From: Siphonobacter aquaeclarae
GTDB lineage: Bacteria > Bacteroidota > Bacteroidia > Cytophagales > Spirosomataceae
DNA length: 64,000 nucleotides
Assembly: GCF_900103285.1 (NCBI RefSeq)
Contig: NZ_FNGS01000002.1
Coordinates: forward strand, 234,709 to 298,708
Reading direction: 5' to 3'
Shown one piece after another: positions 18,652 to 28,012 of the stretch. Under the pieces are notes generated by a model, which was not told where the DNA came from, did no database searches, and saw nothing but the letters and a program-made list of their open reading frames with translations. The position numbers and the translations under genes were made by a program. Positions within the stretch are counted from its first letter, which is position 1, and every line of letters starts with the position of its first letter.

Positions 18652-19785
18652 ATGAAGAAAATTCTGTTCATCAGTCACGACGCCAACCGGGCAGGTGCAC
18701 AGATTCTTTTACTCCGATTCCTGAAAAAACTGAAACATCTTCCTGATTATCAGTTTAAAATTCTGCTGAAACACGGAGGAGGCCTGATACGGGAGTTTGA
18801 AAAACTGGCGCCGGTGTATCACTGGTCCCATTCCTATAACCGGCGGCGCGTCTCGCGCCTGCTCAACCGGGAAAGCTACCAGGACTATGTCTTGCGGGAA
18901 ATCCGGAACGAGGGATATGACCTTGTTGTCTCCAATACGGTTACCAACGGCGAGCTTTTGTCACAGATCAAACCGCTGGTAAACTGCCCCATTATTACCT
19001 ACGCGCACGAAATGCCGATGGGGATCGCGATGTATACCGACCCTTCGTCGTTTAATCAGACGCTACGGCACTCCGATTACTACTGGGCCTGCTCCGATGC
19101 GCAGCGAACCGTTTACATCGACCGCTTCGGGATCAACCCGGAGGCAATCTCGGTATTGCCTTCACTGATGCCGGAAGGCGCATGGCAGATCCGTACTGAG
19201 GAGTCGACCGTAAAGCAAATCCGGCAGCTGCTTGAAATCCCGGACCATGCCCGCGTCGTCGGATCTGTGGGTACGCTCGACTGGCGGAAAGGTATTGACG
19301 TTTTTGTGCAACTGGCCCGGCTTTCGGACCCGGATACCCATTTTGTTTGGGTTGGCGGGCACGAAACCCAGGTAGAGTATCACATGATGACGGAAGATCT
19401 CCGTCGCCTGGAACTCCTCCACCGGGTACACCTCGTGCCGCATTCCGACCGGCCATACGATTACATGGCGGCGTTTGATGTTTTTGCGATGACCTCCCGG
19501 GAAGAACCCTACCCCCTGGTGGTACTCGAAGCGGCGATGCTGGGCAAGCCCATCGTTTGCTTTGCGGCTTCGGGCGGGGCGCCGGATTTTGTGGAATCAG
19601 ATGCGGGGTTTGTCTGCGACTACCTCGACGCCGCTTCCATGAGTACTTTTTTGTCTCAGTTATTGAAAAATGAATCGCTCCGGGTATCGATGGGACTCGC
19701 TGCGCGGGAGAAAGTGATCACCCGGCACGACGACGACCGGGCCATGCGGGCGTTTGTGCAATTACTGGAGCAGCATTTATCCTGA
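18652..19785 (+). CDS. Family 4 glycosyltransferase (paralog of the upstream gene)
   Basis: The 377-residue protein repeats the motifs of the gene before it: 'KILFISHDANRAGAQILLLR' at the start, 'TYAHEMPMGIAMY' near 122, 'VGSVGTLDWRKGIDVFVQLA' at the start of the C-terminal lobe and 'SREEPYPLVVLEAAMLGKPI' near 285-304. It is a cytoplasmic or membrane-associated GT-B retaining transferase. A 91-bp gap with a -7 like box precedes it, which suggests an internal promoter. Sugar specificity is unknown. Confidence 0.9.
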   Translation: MKKILFISHDANRAGAQILLLRFLKKLKHLPDYQFKILLKHGGGLIREFEKLAPVYHWSHSYNRRRVSRLLNRESYQDYVLREIRNEGYDLVVSNTVTNGELLSQIKPLVNCPIITYAHEMPMGIAMYTDPSSFNQTLRHSDYYWACSDAQRTVYIDRFGINPEAISVLPSLMPEGAWQIRTEESTVKQIRQLLEIPDHARVVGSVGTLDWRKGIDVFVQLARLSDPDTHFVWVGGHETQVEYHMMTEDLRRLELLHRVHLVPHSDRPYDYMAAFDVFAMTSREEPYPLVVLEAAMLGKPIVCFAASGGAPDFVESDAGFVCDYLDAASMSTFLSQLLKNESLRVSMGLAAREKVITRHDDDRAMRAFVQLLEQHLS

Positions 19786-19800
19786 CCAATCCCTGACGAT

Positions 19801-20793
19801 TTGAAAACCTTAGCCTTCACCCTTTGCTCGATCAACTACCTGGCTCAGGCCCGGACACTCGGAGAGTCGCTTCAGGCGACGAACCCGGATATCCGTTATG
19901 TAGTAGGTTTGGTAGACAAGCTGGAGGGTGTACAGTTTGAAGGAGACAAGGCGCCTCCCTTTGAATTACTGGAACTGCACCGGATCCCCGTTTTCAACCG
20001 GGCCTGGATGGAGAAAGAATACGATATTACGGAGTTCAATACGGCGGTCAAGCCGTTTTTCTTTCAGTACTTTTTCCAACAATATCCTGATTATCAGAAT
20101 TTTATTTACTTCGATCCGGATATCATAGTCTTCACAAAACTAACACACCTGCTGAAGACGCTGGATCAGAGCAATATTGTCCTGACGCCGCATACTCTTA
20201 GCCCTTATCCGGATACCTGCCTCCCCAACGAGTGCGATCTGCTGAATTCCGGGACCTTTAACCTGGGCTTTGTAGCCGTCCGGAAAAATGCGGAAACGGA
20301 GCGGTTTATCGCGTGGTGGATGGAGAAACTGGCTTTTCAAAGTTTCAACGACATCTGTCACGGATTGTTTACGGATCAAAAGTGGATCAACTACGTTCCG
20401 CATTACTTCGACGGAGTACATATCCTGCGGCACCGGGGCTACAACGTTGCCTACTGGAACCTGCACGAGCGGCAATTCACCCGCCGGGAGGATACCTGGT
20501 ACATCAACGGAACGGATCCCCTGCAGTTCTTCCATTTCTCCGGATATGCGATCACGGATCCCGATTCCATCTCCCGGTATCAGAACCGGTTTACATTTGA
20601 AGACCGGCCGGACGTGCGTCCCCTCTTTGATTACTATGCAGAACGGATGCGGGCCAACTTCAATGATTATTACCGGGGCTTTGCCTGCGCATATGTCAAA
20701 CCGCATAAGGTCATCCGCCTGTTGCGGGTACGGAAGGCTCTTCGTATGCCGTTCGAGAAGCTGCAATCCTGGCTCGATCCCTATTCCCACTAG
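19801..20793 (+). CDS. GT8-like nucleotide-sugar transferase, unassigned family
   Basis: The frame starts at a TTG at 19801 (MKTLAFTLCSINYLAQARTL), 15 bp after the preceding gene; there is no nearby ATG that keeps the beta1 strand. The 330-residue protein has 'YFDPDIIVF' near 102-110, a DxD metal site, and 'LNSGTFNLGFVAVRKN' near 142, which is the GT8-like pattern of a GT-A donor domain. A later 'DQKWINYVPHYFDGV' is shared with the gene at 21860-22801 (DQLWLDMTPALFEG), so these two are distant paralogs. I infer a glycosyltransferase for the surface glycan but cannot name the sugar. Confidence 0.75.
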   Translation: MKTLAFTLCSINYLAQARTLGESLQATNPDIRYVVGLVDKLEGVQFEGDKAPPFELLELHRIPVFNRAWMEKEYDITEFNTAVKPFFFQYFFQQYPDYQNFIYFDPDIIVFTKLTHLLKTLDQSNIVLTPHTLSPYPDTCLPNECDLLNSGTFNLGFVAVRKNAETERFIAWWMEKLAFQSFNDICHGLFTDQKWINYVPHYFDGVHILRHRGYNVAYWNLHERQFTRREDTWYINGTDPLQFFHFSGYAITDPDSISRYQNRFTFEDRPDVRPLFDYYAERMRANFNDYYRGFACAYVKPHKVIRLLRVRKALRMPFEKLQSWLDPYSH

Positions 20794-20799
20794 AAACCG

Positions 20800-21852
20800 A
20801 TGCAAAAGACAATCGCTCTCTGGCAACACCGGTATCGGAAGTACTCGGAAATAGCACGCACCTGGCTGGCGTGGGGGAAGGCTTGTGCATCCGTTCGCTG
20901 GCATTCCTTCCGGACCGGCAAACCGGCCGTTGGCATACTCCTGGCCGAGCACCTGGGCGATATCGTCTCGTGCGAGCCGCTGGCGCGTCAGGTCCGGGCA
21001 CTGCACCCGGATGCGCTGATTTACTGGATTGTACGCAAGCCGTTTCGGGAGCTGGTGGAATACAATCCAGACGTCGACCGTATTCTCGAAGAACCGAACG
21101 TTCTTTTTTCCATTCTGCTGCTGAAGCGGTCGCCATTCCGGAAAATCTACAACCTGCACCTGTCCAACCGGGTATACGAGCCGCTGAAGAAACGACTTGT
21201 CAATCCCCATGCCGACGCGCAGAACCTGACGATTTTCAATTACCTCAACGACCGCAGGCTGGCAGAGGTGTTCGCAGACGCGGCAGGACTGACCCGCCCC
21301 GACCGGTCACTCGCTCCGCACCTGCACCTGCCCGACCGGGTACGGCAGCAGATCGACGGCCTTCGCCTCCCGCAACGGTTTGTCGTCCTCCATACCTATT
21401 CCAATCAACCCGTAAAAGACTGGAAAACAGCCTACTGGAATGAGCTGGCAGAATCCCTGATGCGAACCTATGGTCCCGTTGTGGAAGTAGGCCTCAAAGC
21501 GCAGGTAACGAGTACTTCTCCGTCGTTTATCGACCTCTGCGGGAAACTCAGTATTCTGGAAACTGCCGAGGTAATCCGGCGGGCCAGCTTTTTCATCGGG
21601 GTAGACAGCGGACCGGCGCACCTGGCCAATGCCGTCGGCACCTACGGATTTATCCTGATAGGCCGGCTTGGCTCTTTTGAAGACTATAACCTGTACACCG
21701 GGGGATACGGCGACGGCAGCAACGGCCGTCTCATTCGCGCTGCTTCCGGGCAGCCTGCCAGCGACCTTCGCTACGAGCAGGTATGGCAACCCGTTGACGA
21801 GTACCTCATCGGCCGGAGAATGACCGAAGCGATGAGCCGAAAACCCATTTGA
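20800..21852 (+). CDS. Family 9 glycosyltransferase (heptosyltransferase-like)
   Basis: The 350-residue GT-B protein shows 'VGILLAEHLGDIVSCEPLAR' near 45, 'ALIYWIVRKPFRELVEYNPD' and the GT9 donor motif 'FIGVDSGPAHLANAVG' near 266-281. GT9 enzymes classically transfer ADP-heptose to LPS core, but in Bacteroidota many act on other surface glycans. It lies 6 bp after the GT8-like gene and 7 bp before the next, in a tight operon. Confidence 0.87.
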   Translation: MQKTIALWQHRYRKYSEIARTWLAWGKACASVRWHSFRTGKPAVGILLAEHLGDIVSCEPLARQVRALHPDALIYWIVRKPFRELVEYNPDVDRILEEPNVLFSILLLKRSPFRKIYNLHLSNRVYEPLKKRLVNPHADAQNLTIFNYLNDRRLAEVFADAAGLTRPDRSLAPHLHLPDRVRQQIDGLRLPQRFVVLHTYSNQPVKDWKTAYWNELAESLMRTYGPVVEVGLKAQVTSTSPSFIDLCGKLSILETAEVIRRASFFIGVDSGPAHLANAVGTYGFILIGRLGSFEDYNLYTGGYGDGSNGRLIRAASGQPASDLRYEQVWQPVDEYLIGRRMTEAMSRKPI

Positions 21853-21859
21853 TACGTTT

Positions 21860-22801
21860 ATGATACAGTTTTTCACCGTTTGCTGGACCCGGCAGATTCC
21901 GCACGTCTTTTTGCTGGCGGGGCAGATTGCCCGGCATTATCCCAGCGCATCGCTGCATGTGGCGTGGGCAGACGGGCACGTGACGCTCCCCGAAGTACCG
22001 GCAAACGTGAAATGGGTGGAAGAGATTCCGGCTCTGATGCCGCTTCGGCAACGCTATACCCAAACCGAGCTGCTGGAACTGAGCCGGCCGTTCGTGGCGC
22101 GGCATCTGCTTGCCGGGGATCCCCTTGTATTCCTGCATCCGGAGTCGGAATTGCTCGGTACCCTCGACCGGATGGAGATCCTTCTCCAGGAGCAGCCGGC
22201 AGTACTGTGTTCGCAATGGCTGCGGCCTCATCCGGATACGCACCTGCCCGACAGCAAATTTCACCTCAACTACGGTACTTACTTCTCCGGCTGCTGGGGT
22301 ATACGCCCCGGGGCTGTTACCGATAGTCTGCTGAACTGGTGGTGCCATAACCTCGAAACCCGCGGCGGCTACCAGCCTTGTGAAGGCCGTGGTTCCGACC
22401 AGCTCTGGCTTGACATGACGCCCGCGCTGTTTGAAGGTACCTACCCTATCCGGGACGCGGCCTATGGTATTCAGTATGCCAACGCCTTCGAGCGCAGCGG
22501 TACCACGCCCCTGACGTTTCACTATGGCGGTTACGATTACGGGCAAAAGCAGTTTCCTGCTTACCTGACCGACCGGCCTATCCCCGACTTTTTCCGCCGG
22601 GCGGCGGCGGCTTACGCCGAAAAGGTACTGGCGCATCCGCTCTATGCCTCACTGGGTACTAAAGTCCCGGCGTGGGGCCTGCCCGATCCGCCGAAACCGG
22701 TAGCCATCGGCCGGCAGCGCTGGGCGGATCGGATCGGAAAAATGATCCGGACCATCAACACCTGGCAGCCGGGGTTTCTCTTTCCGCAAGCTCAGTCTTA
22801 A
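21860..22801 (+). CDS. Putative glycosyltransferase, distant paralog of the 19.8-kb gene
   Basis: I do not recognise a named family. The 313-residue protein begins 'MIQFFTVCWTRQIPHVFLLA', has 'DPLVFLHPESELL' where the related protein at 19801-20793 has its DxD site, then 'LNYGTYFSGCWGIRP' and 'DQLWLDMTPALFEG', which align with LNSGTFNLGFVAVR and DQKWINYVPHYFDG of that protein. The canonical DxD is not present here (HPES in its place), so the protein may use another metal ligand or be inactive. It lies within the glycosyltransferase run, 7 bp after the GT9 gene. Confidence 0.6.
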   Translation: MIQFFTVCWTRQIPHVFLLAGQIARHYPSASLHVAWADGHVTLPEVPANVKWVEEIPALMPLRQRYTQTELLELSRPFVARHLLAGDPLVFLHPESELLGTLDRMEILLQEQPAVLCSQWLRPHPDTHLPDSKFHLNYGTYFSGCWGIRPGAVTDSLLNWWCHNLETRGGYQPCEGRGSDQLWLDMTPALFEGTYPIRDAAYGIQYANAFERSGTTPLTFHYGGYDYGQKQFPAYLTDRPIPDFFRRAAAAYAEKVLAHPLYASLGTKVPAWGLPDPPKPVAIGRQRWADRIGKMIRTINTWQPGFLFPQAQS

Positions 22802-22832
22802 AAATTTACTATTCTCTTTTTCCGGGAATCCC

Positions 22833-22840
22833 TACCTTTG
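22833..22840 (+). promoter_or_regulatory. Candidate -7 box inside the glycosyltransferase cluster
   Basis: TACCTTTG matches TAnnTTTG exactly, in the 118-bp gap between two genes and 80 bp before the ATG at 22920. No convincing -33 element is seen. Confidence 0.35.
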
Positions 22841-22919
22841 AGGGAAATTTTCAGGATTTCAGCCTGTTATTCCTGTGAAAACAGGCAGGTATTCCTTAAA
22901 ATATACTATTCAACCGATT

Positions 22920-23894
22920 ATGAGAGTATCCGTGGCGATGTGTACCTACAATGGCGGGAAGTTTCTTCCCGAGCAATTGGAGAGTATCCGCCAGCAAACC
23001 CGGCCCGTTGATGAGCTCGTCGTGTGCGACGACCGTTCGTCGGACGACACCGTCGGCATTCTCCGTGACTTTGCGCAAACTGTTGCGTTTCCCGTTCATA
23101 TTCATGTCAATCCTGCCAATCTCGGATCTACGAAAAACTTTGAGAAGTGTCTGAGTTTGTGTACAGGAGACATACTTTTCTGCTGTGATCAGGACGATAA
23201 ATGGCATACGGAAAAAGTAGCCCGCCAGCTCGCCTACCTGGAGCAGCATCCCGACAAGGACGCCGTTTTTACGGATGCAAGGGTAATCGACGATGCGTCT
23301 GTTCCCCAGGATCGGACCATCTGGCAGGAAATCGAATTTGACACGGCAGCGCAGGCACGATGGAACCATTCGGAAGCCCACGAGATCCTGTTCGGAGGCT
23401 TTGTGGTAACCGGCGCTACGCTGGCGCTTCGCCGCGAAGTACTGGCCCGCACGACTCCTTTCCCGACCCATATCCGCTACTACATCCACGACGCGTGGAT
23501 TGCGCTGCTGCTTTCGCTGGAAGAAAAGATCGGTTTTCTGACCGATGAACTTCTTTTTTACCGGAAGCACCAGACCCAGCAGGTAGGATTCGGAGAAAAG
23601 AAGGCGAAAGTGACGCTTGGCGACCGCTTCTCCCGCGATAGGGAAGGCAAGCTCAAGCCGCTCCGCGAAAAAGCAGAGATATGTGCCCAGCTGCTGGCAG
23701 CGCTGCGCGATTCCTATGCCGGGCCGAAGCTCCGGGAGCTGGAACAGCGGCAAAAGCATTTTCAGGCACGGGCTACACTGCCCGCGTTCCGCCCGGCACG
23801 CATTCCGGTCATCTGGCGGGAGTGGATTTCCGGTCGGTACCGGTTCAGCAGCAAAGACTGGTGGCTGCCACTGGCCGGCGATCTGTTCGAATAA
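22920..23894 (+). CDS. Family 2 glycosyltransferase
   Basis: I start at the ATG at 22920 (MRVSVAMCTYNGGKFL, 324 residues), which begins right at the beta1 strand; a GTG 45 bp upstream is open but adds residues without family support. Motifs are 'LVVCDDRSSDDTVGIL' near 36-51 and 'FCCDQDDKWHTEK' near 83-95, a GT2 arrangement, then 'DAWIALLLSLEEKIGFL' near 200. It probably transfers a sugar such as rhamnose or galactose in the cytoplasm, but specificity is not visible. Confidence 0.88.
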   Translation: MRVSVAMCTYNGGKFLPEQLESIRQQTRPVDELVVCDDRSSDDTVGILRDFAQTVAFPVHIHVNPANLGSTKNFEKCLSLCTGDILFCCDQDDKWHTEKVARQLAYLEQHPDKDAVFTDARVIDDASVPQDRTIWQEIEFDTAAQARWNHSEAHEILFGGFVVTGATLALRREVLARTTPFPTHIRYYIHDAWIALLLSLEEKIGFLTDELLFYRKHQTQQVGFGEKKAKVTLGDRFSRDREGKLKPLREKAEICAQLLAALRDSYAGPKLRELEQRQKHFQARATLPAFRPARIPVIWREWISGRYRFSSKDWWLPLAGDLFE

Positions 23895-23908
23895 ACCTAA
23901 ACCCACGC

Positions 23909-24625
23909 ATGTCTGTTGCCGTTGTCATACCCCTTTATCGTTCGGAGCTGACCGCTTACGAGCAGATTTCCCTCCGGCAATGCGTCCGGAAGCTGGGGGG
24001 GCACCCGATGTATGTCGTGAAGCCGCAATCGCTCGACCTGTCGGCGGTGACGGCCGAATACCCCAATCTGCAGCTTGTTTCCTTTGGAGACGAATGTTTC
24101 GCAGGTATCGCCGCGTACAATCAGTTGCTGACGAACGAGGCGTTTTACGATACATTTTCCGCCTACGCGTATATCCTGATTTATCAACTCGACGCGTTCG
24201 TGTTTGAAGATACCCTGGAGGCCTGGTGCCGGAAAGGCTTTGATTATGTCGGAGCGCCCTTTGTTACCCGGGACGCATTCAGTACGTCGGCCTTCAGTAC
24301 CAAGAAACCCCTCCTCAACGGCGGGCTTTCGCTGCGAAAAGTGAAGGCCTGCCGGCGACTGGTTTCCCGCTACAAACGGGTATTCGGGCAATGGCCCGGC
24401 AACGAAGACATGCTGTTTTCGCTTACGGCAACACGCCTCCTGCCTTTCCGGCCGTTGATGAAGTTGCCGACCGTTCAGGAATCGTTGCTATTTTCATTCG
24501 AGCAAAATCCCGATTTTGCTCTTTTACTGACTGACGGTACCCTGCCCTTTGGCTGCCATGCCTGGGAAAAATACGACCTGGCCTTCTGGCGGCCGTATTT
24601 CCTGCGGGAAGGATATACCGTCTAA
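23909..24625 (+). CDS. DUF5672 family protein, probable glycosyltransferase
   Basis: The open frame extends upstream into the previous gene, but the ATG at 23909 (MSVAVVIPLYRSELTAYEQI) follows its stop by 14 bp and begins at a beta strand, giving 238 residues. 'YILIYQLDAFVFEDTLEAWC' near 85-104 and 'GFDYVGAPF' are the hallmark of DUF5672, a family seen in glycan loci and thought to have a GT-A fold with LDAF acting as the DxD-like site. Function is inferred from this and from the neighbours. Confidence 0.78.
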   Translation: MSVAVVIPLYRSELTAYEQISLRQCVRKLGGHPMYVVKPQSLDLSAVTAEYPNLQLVSFGDECFAGIAAYNQLLTNEAFYDTFSAYAYILIYQLDAFVFEDTLEAWCRKGFDYVGAPFVTRDAFSTSAFSTKKPLLNGGLSLRKVKACRRLVSRYKRVFGQWPGNEDMLFSLTATRLLPFRPLMKLPTVQESLLFSFEQNPDFALLLTDGTLPFGCHAWEKYDLAFWRPYFLREGYTV

Positions 24626-24636
24626 CGGCTTTTTGC

Positions 24637-25530
24637 ATGGAGTTTTTTGCCCCGGATGCGATACAGAAATTTGTAACAACCGCCCGGTTTGACGAAGCGA
24701 CCCTTCTCCGGAAAGACCTTTCCTTTCCGAAGATCAGTGTCATTACGCCTTCTTATAACCAGGCTGAGTTTCTCGAACGTACCCTTCTCAGTATTCTCAA
24801 TCAGAATTACCCCAACCTGGAGCTGATTGTCATGGATGGCGGATCGACGGACGGAAGCACCGATGTTATCCGGAAGTACGAAAAATACATTACCTATTGG
24901 GTCAGTGAGAAGGATGGCGGGCAAACCGCCGCCATCAATGCCGGTTTCCGGAAGGCTACCGGCGACTGGGTTACCTTTCAGAACTCGGATGACGTATTTG
25001 CGCCGAATGCCCTGCTGACGGTCGGGAAAGCCATCCGGTCTTTTCCGGACGTGTCGGTTTTTTACGGAAACCTTCTGATGATCGATGAAAACGATCTCGT
25101 TTTCGAGCACAAGAAACAGATTCCGTTCTGGCCCGCGGCGCAGGTATATGAGGGCATGCAGGTATTCAACCAGTGCATGGTTTTCCGGCGAGAGTTGCTT
25201 ACGCGGCACGGATACCTCGATGAGGGTTTTCAGTTCGCTTTTGATTACGAAATTTGTACCCGGTGGAGTGTGCTGCCGGAAATCCGCTTCCGCTTGCTGA
25301 ACGACTTCTGGGCTTGTTTCCGGCAGCATCAGGCGGCAAAAAGTTCGACCATCAACCACATCGGGATGGAGGAACATGCGCGGATCAAGGCGACGTATGC
25401 CACGCAATTGAAAAGTACGCTTCCGGAAAAGCTCCTGTTTCCTTATATCCGCTTCCGGAAGCTGGCGTATTTTCTCGGAAAGCTCGATTTTTCGTACTTT
25501 TTCTACCGGTTGAGGTTTAACCGGCAATAA
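24637..25530 (+). CDS. Family 2 glycosyltransferase
   Basis: The 297-residue protein has 'SVITPSYNQAEFLERTLLSI' near 33-52, 'VMDGGSTDGSTDVI' near 66-79 and 'FQNSDDVFAPNALL' near 112-125, the N-terminal GT-A donor site of GT2 enzymes, followed by an acceptor motif with 'HQAAKSSTI'. It begins 11 bp after the DUF5672 gene and ends 9 bp before the polymerase-like gene, so it is probably cotranscribed with both. Confidence 0.9.
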   Translation: MEFFAPDAIQKFVTTARFDEATLLRKDLSFPKISVITPSYNQAEFLERTLLSILNQNYPNLELIVMDGGSTDGSTDVIRKYEKYITYWVSEKDGGQTAAINAGFRKATGDWVTFQNSDDVFAPNALLTVGKAIRSFPDVSVFYGNLLMIDENDLVFEHKKQIPFWPAAQVYEGMQVFNQCMVFRRELLTRHGYLDEGFQFAFDYEICTRWSVLPEIRFRLLNDFWACFRQHQAAKSSTINHIGMEEHARIKATYATQLKSTLPEKLLFPYIRFRKLAYFLGKLDFSYFFYRLRFNRQ

Positions 25531-25539
25531 TGACCGAAC

Positions 25540-26880
25540 ATGCTCAAAGACCTATTTTCAGGTTTTCAGTATAAACGCATTGCCCTGGGGATCGCGATCT
25601 TCTTCATGGGCCACCCGCTGATTTTCTTTTTCCGGGACGGCCTGAAGCTCGCGCCTCAATCTTCTGTTTTTACTGCGGCCTGTCTGGCACTGGGGCTGGT
25701 TCTGATGATCCCGTCCACGCTCTTTCAACGGTATTTTTCACTGAATTCCAAACTGGCGATACCGCTTGCAGGCTGGGTCGGCGTCTGTTTGTTTTACCTG
25801 TTCCTGTTTAACCCGAGCGCCGTTGATCCCTCTTACAGCCGGATGCGCGAACTCATCAACTATGCGATGGCGGGCGCCTTCGCCTTTCTGCTGATCAGTG
25901 CGCCCGACAAGGTGAAGGAACATGCCATTCCCGTGTTTGTACTGTTTACATTTGTGGCGAACCTGGGTTTGTTTTACTCCCTGCTCACCAACCCGCACTA
26001 TGTGCTTGGAGCGCGGGCGTCGATTTACTTCGATGATGATTACGGCGGCAACCCGCACATTTTTGCCCGAAACGGTTTTGCAGGGGTTATTTGCTGTCTG
26101 ATTCTGCTTTTTTCGAGCAATAATATCCTGTATAAACTGCTCTCCATTGTCAATCTGTTCGCCTCGCTTGCTACCGTTCTGCTGACCCAAAGCCGCGGGA
26201 CACTGATGGCGCTCGTACTGGCAATGGGTGCGTTCATCGTATTCGGCCTGACGAAATCAAACGTCAAAGCCATCAAGACAGCGTTCCGGAAACCGAGTAC
26301 AATGATCTTCTTTTTTGCACCGATTATCGCTGTGGGGTACTATCTCGGTTCGAAGCCGCAGTTGCTCGGTCTGATCGGAGGCTATTTCGAGCAATTCCTG
26401 GCCAAACTGCTCGATGCACTCGTTACGGCCGGGCAGGGCTCTGATACGGATGAGATCGTCGATTATTCCGCTTACAACCGGGTCGTTTCGTTCTCAATGT
26501 TTAAGAACATGCTGTTCGACAACCCGATTGCGCTGATTACCGGCAATGGGTACAAGTTCTTTTACATGGACTTCCCGATTCTGGAAGCGGCCTATAATTA
26601 TGGATTTATAGGCTTCTATTTCTTTGCGCGACTCATTTACGAAATAGTTCGGGAATCCATTCTGGCGATCCGGAAGATGACCAGTCCGCTCGGCACGTAC
26701 CTCGCTTACCTGTTTATTCCGATCTTTGTTTCTGTTTTTTCCGCCGGGCAGCCAACCGATACCACCTTTCTCTTTCCTTTCCTGATGTTTGCTCGTTTCA
26801 TGCAGACAGAAAAAGAAGAGAAGGAAGAGAAAGCCGCTGCCGCAGCGGCGGCTCAACCCGAACCCCTACCCGTGTCCTGA
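25540..26880 (+). CDS. O-antigen ligase/polymerase-like membrane protein
   Basis: The 446-residue protein has about ten hydrophobic spans (for example 'IALGIAIFFMGHPLIFFF', 'LVLMIPSTLF', 'WVGVCLFYLFLF') and a large outer loop before the last spans with 'AYNRVVSFSMFKNMLFDNPI' near 310, the position and style of the Wzy_C/WaaL loop. 'SRGTLMALVLAMGAF' near 225 is also typical. It would polymerise or ligate the glycan in the periplasm. Its presence beside an ABC exporter is unusual, since ABC-exported chains are normally finished in the cytoplasm; ligation is then the more likely job. The C-terminus is a low-complexity Glu/Lys/Ala stretch. Confidence 0.75.
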   Translation: MLKDLFSGFQYKRIALGIAIFFMGHPLIFFFRDGLKLAPQSSVFTAACLALGLVLMIPSTLFQRYFSLNSKLAIPLAGWVGVCLFYLFLFNPSAVDPSYSRMRELINYAMAGAFAFLLISAPDKVKEHAIPVFVLFTFVANLGLFYSLLTNPHYVLGARASIYFDDDYGGNPHIFARNGFAGVICCLILLFSSNNILYKLLSIVNLFASLATVLLTQSRGTLMALVLAMGAFIVFGLTKSNVKAIKTAFRKPSTMIFFFAPIIAVGYYLGSKPQLLGLIGGYFEQFLAKLLDALVTAGQGSDTDEIVDYSAYNRVVSFSMFKNMLFDNPIALITGNGYKFFYMDFPILEAAYNYGFIGFYFFARLIYEIVRESILAIRKMTSPLGTYLAYLFIPIFVSVFSAGQPTDTTFLFPFLMFARFMQTEKEEKEEKAAAAAAAQPEPLPVS

Positions 26881-26881
26881 T

Positions 26882-28012
26882 ATGCGGGTCTTGATTGTTC
26901 ACAATATTCTGTGGTCGCACTACAAAGCGGCGTTGTTTTCTGCACTGGCTGCGGAGGCGGCAGACGGAGAAGAGCTACTGGTTCTGCAACTGGCCGAATC
27001 CGAAAAGAAATACAGTGAGCTTGGCAAAGCCGGTCAAATCGACCACCGGTATCCCTACAAGCTCCTCACGGCCGGTTCACTCGACTCAGTGACTATCCCC
27101 CAAAAAATCCGGTTTATTCTTTCGGAAATACGCCGCTTCAAACCGGATATCGTCAATCTGACCGGGTACTATGACCCTGCCTACTGGCCGGTGATCGTTT
27201 GGTGCCGCCTCAGCGGTATCAGGCTGGTACTCAGCAATGAATCAGGCGAGAACGACGGCAGCCGGAAAGGAATTAAGGAGCGGTTTAAGAAGGCGCTGGT
27301 TCGCGCCTTTGACGGGTATATCTGCTTTGGCACGTCTTCGGCCCGGTACCTGTTGCGCCTTGGCGCGAGGGAGGACCGTATTCTGAGCCGGCATGCAGCG
27401 GTTATCAACGAAGCTGTTATCCGAAACGTTTATCAGCACGCACTACCCGATCGTGCTACCCAAAAAGCCCGCCTGGGACTTCCCGGCGGCGTAATTGCCT
27501 TTGTGGGTCGCCTGGCGCCGGAGAAAAACCTCCCGAAACTGATTACCGCCTTCCGCCGCGTGGCAACCGGCGGGTGGAAGCTGCTCGTCATCGGCGACGG
27601 ACCGCTGCGAAACGAAGTGGAGTCGCAATCCGATATCTGCTGGCTCGGCGGTCGCCCCTGGAACGAGGTTCCGGAGGCGCTGGCTCTGGCCGATGCGCTC
27701 GTTCTCCCGAGTTCGTTCGAACCCTGGGGGCTGGTCGTCAACGAAGCCATGACCTGCGGCCTGCCCGTACTCGTTTCCCAACGGTGCGGTTGTACGGATG
27801 ACCTCGTCCGGCCGGGAGAAAACGGCTACCTGTTCGACCCGGAAGACGACGCCTCTCTCAAAACCGCGCTGAAGACCTTCATGGCCCTGCCCGATGTGGC
27901 CAGGGCTGATATGGGAGCACGCTCCCTTCAACTGATTTCGCCTTTTTCAACGGAGAAAGTAGCTGCCGAACTCTGGCAGGGGTTCCGGTTACTGACCAAA
28001 CGTGCGCGATGA
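26882..28012 (+). CDS. Family 4 glycosyltransferase
   Basis: The true start is the ATG at 26882 (MRVLIVHNILWSHYKAALFS), 1 bp after the preceding TGA; the longer open frame overlaps the end of the membrane gene. The 376-residue GT-B protein has 'VGRLAPEKNLPKLITAFRRV' in the middle and 'LPSSFEPWGLVVNEAMTCGL' near 279-298, the retaining GT4 donor site. Its stop overlaps the start of the next GT4 (ATGA), so translation is coupled. Confidence 0.9.
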   Translation: MRVLIVHNILWSHYKAALFSALAAEAADGEELLVLQLAESEKKYSELGKAGQIDHRYPYKLLTAGSLDSVTIPQKIRFILSEIRRFKPDIVNLTGYYDPAYWPVIVWCRLSGIRLVLSNESGENDGSRKGIKERFKKALVRAFDGYICFGTSSARYLLRLGAREDRILSRHAAVINEAVIRNVYQHALPDRATQKARLGLPGGVIAFVGRLAPEKNLPKLITAFRRVATGGWKLLVIGDGPLRNEVESQSDICWLGGRPWNEVPEALALADALVLPSSFEPWGLVVNEAMTCGLPVLVSQRCGCTDDLVRPGENGYLFDPEDDASLKTALKTFMALPDVARADMGARSLQLISPFSTEKVAAELWQGFRLLTKRAR

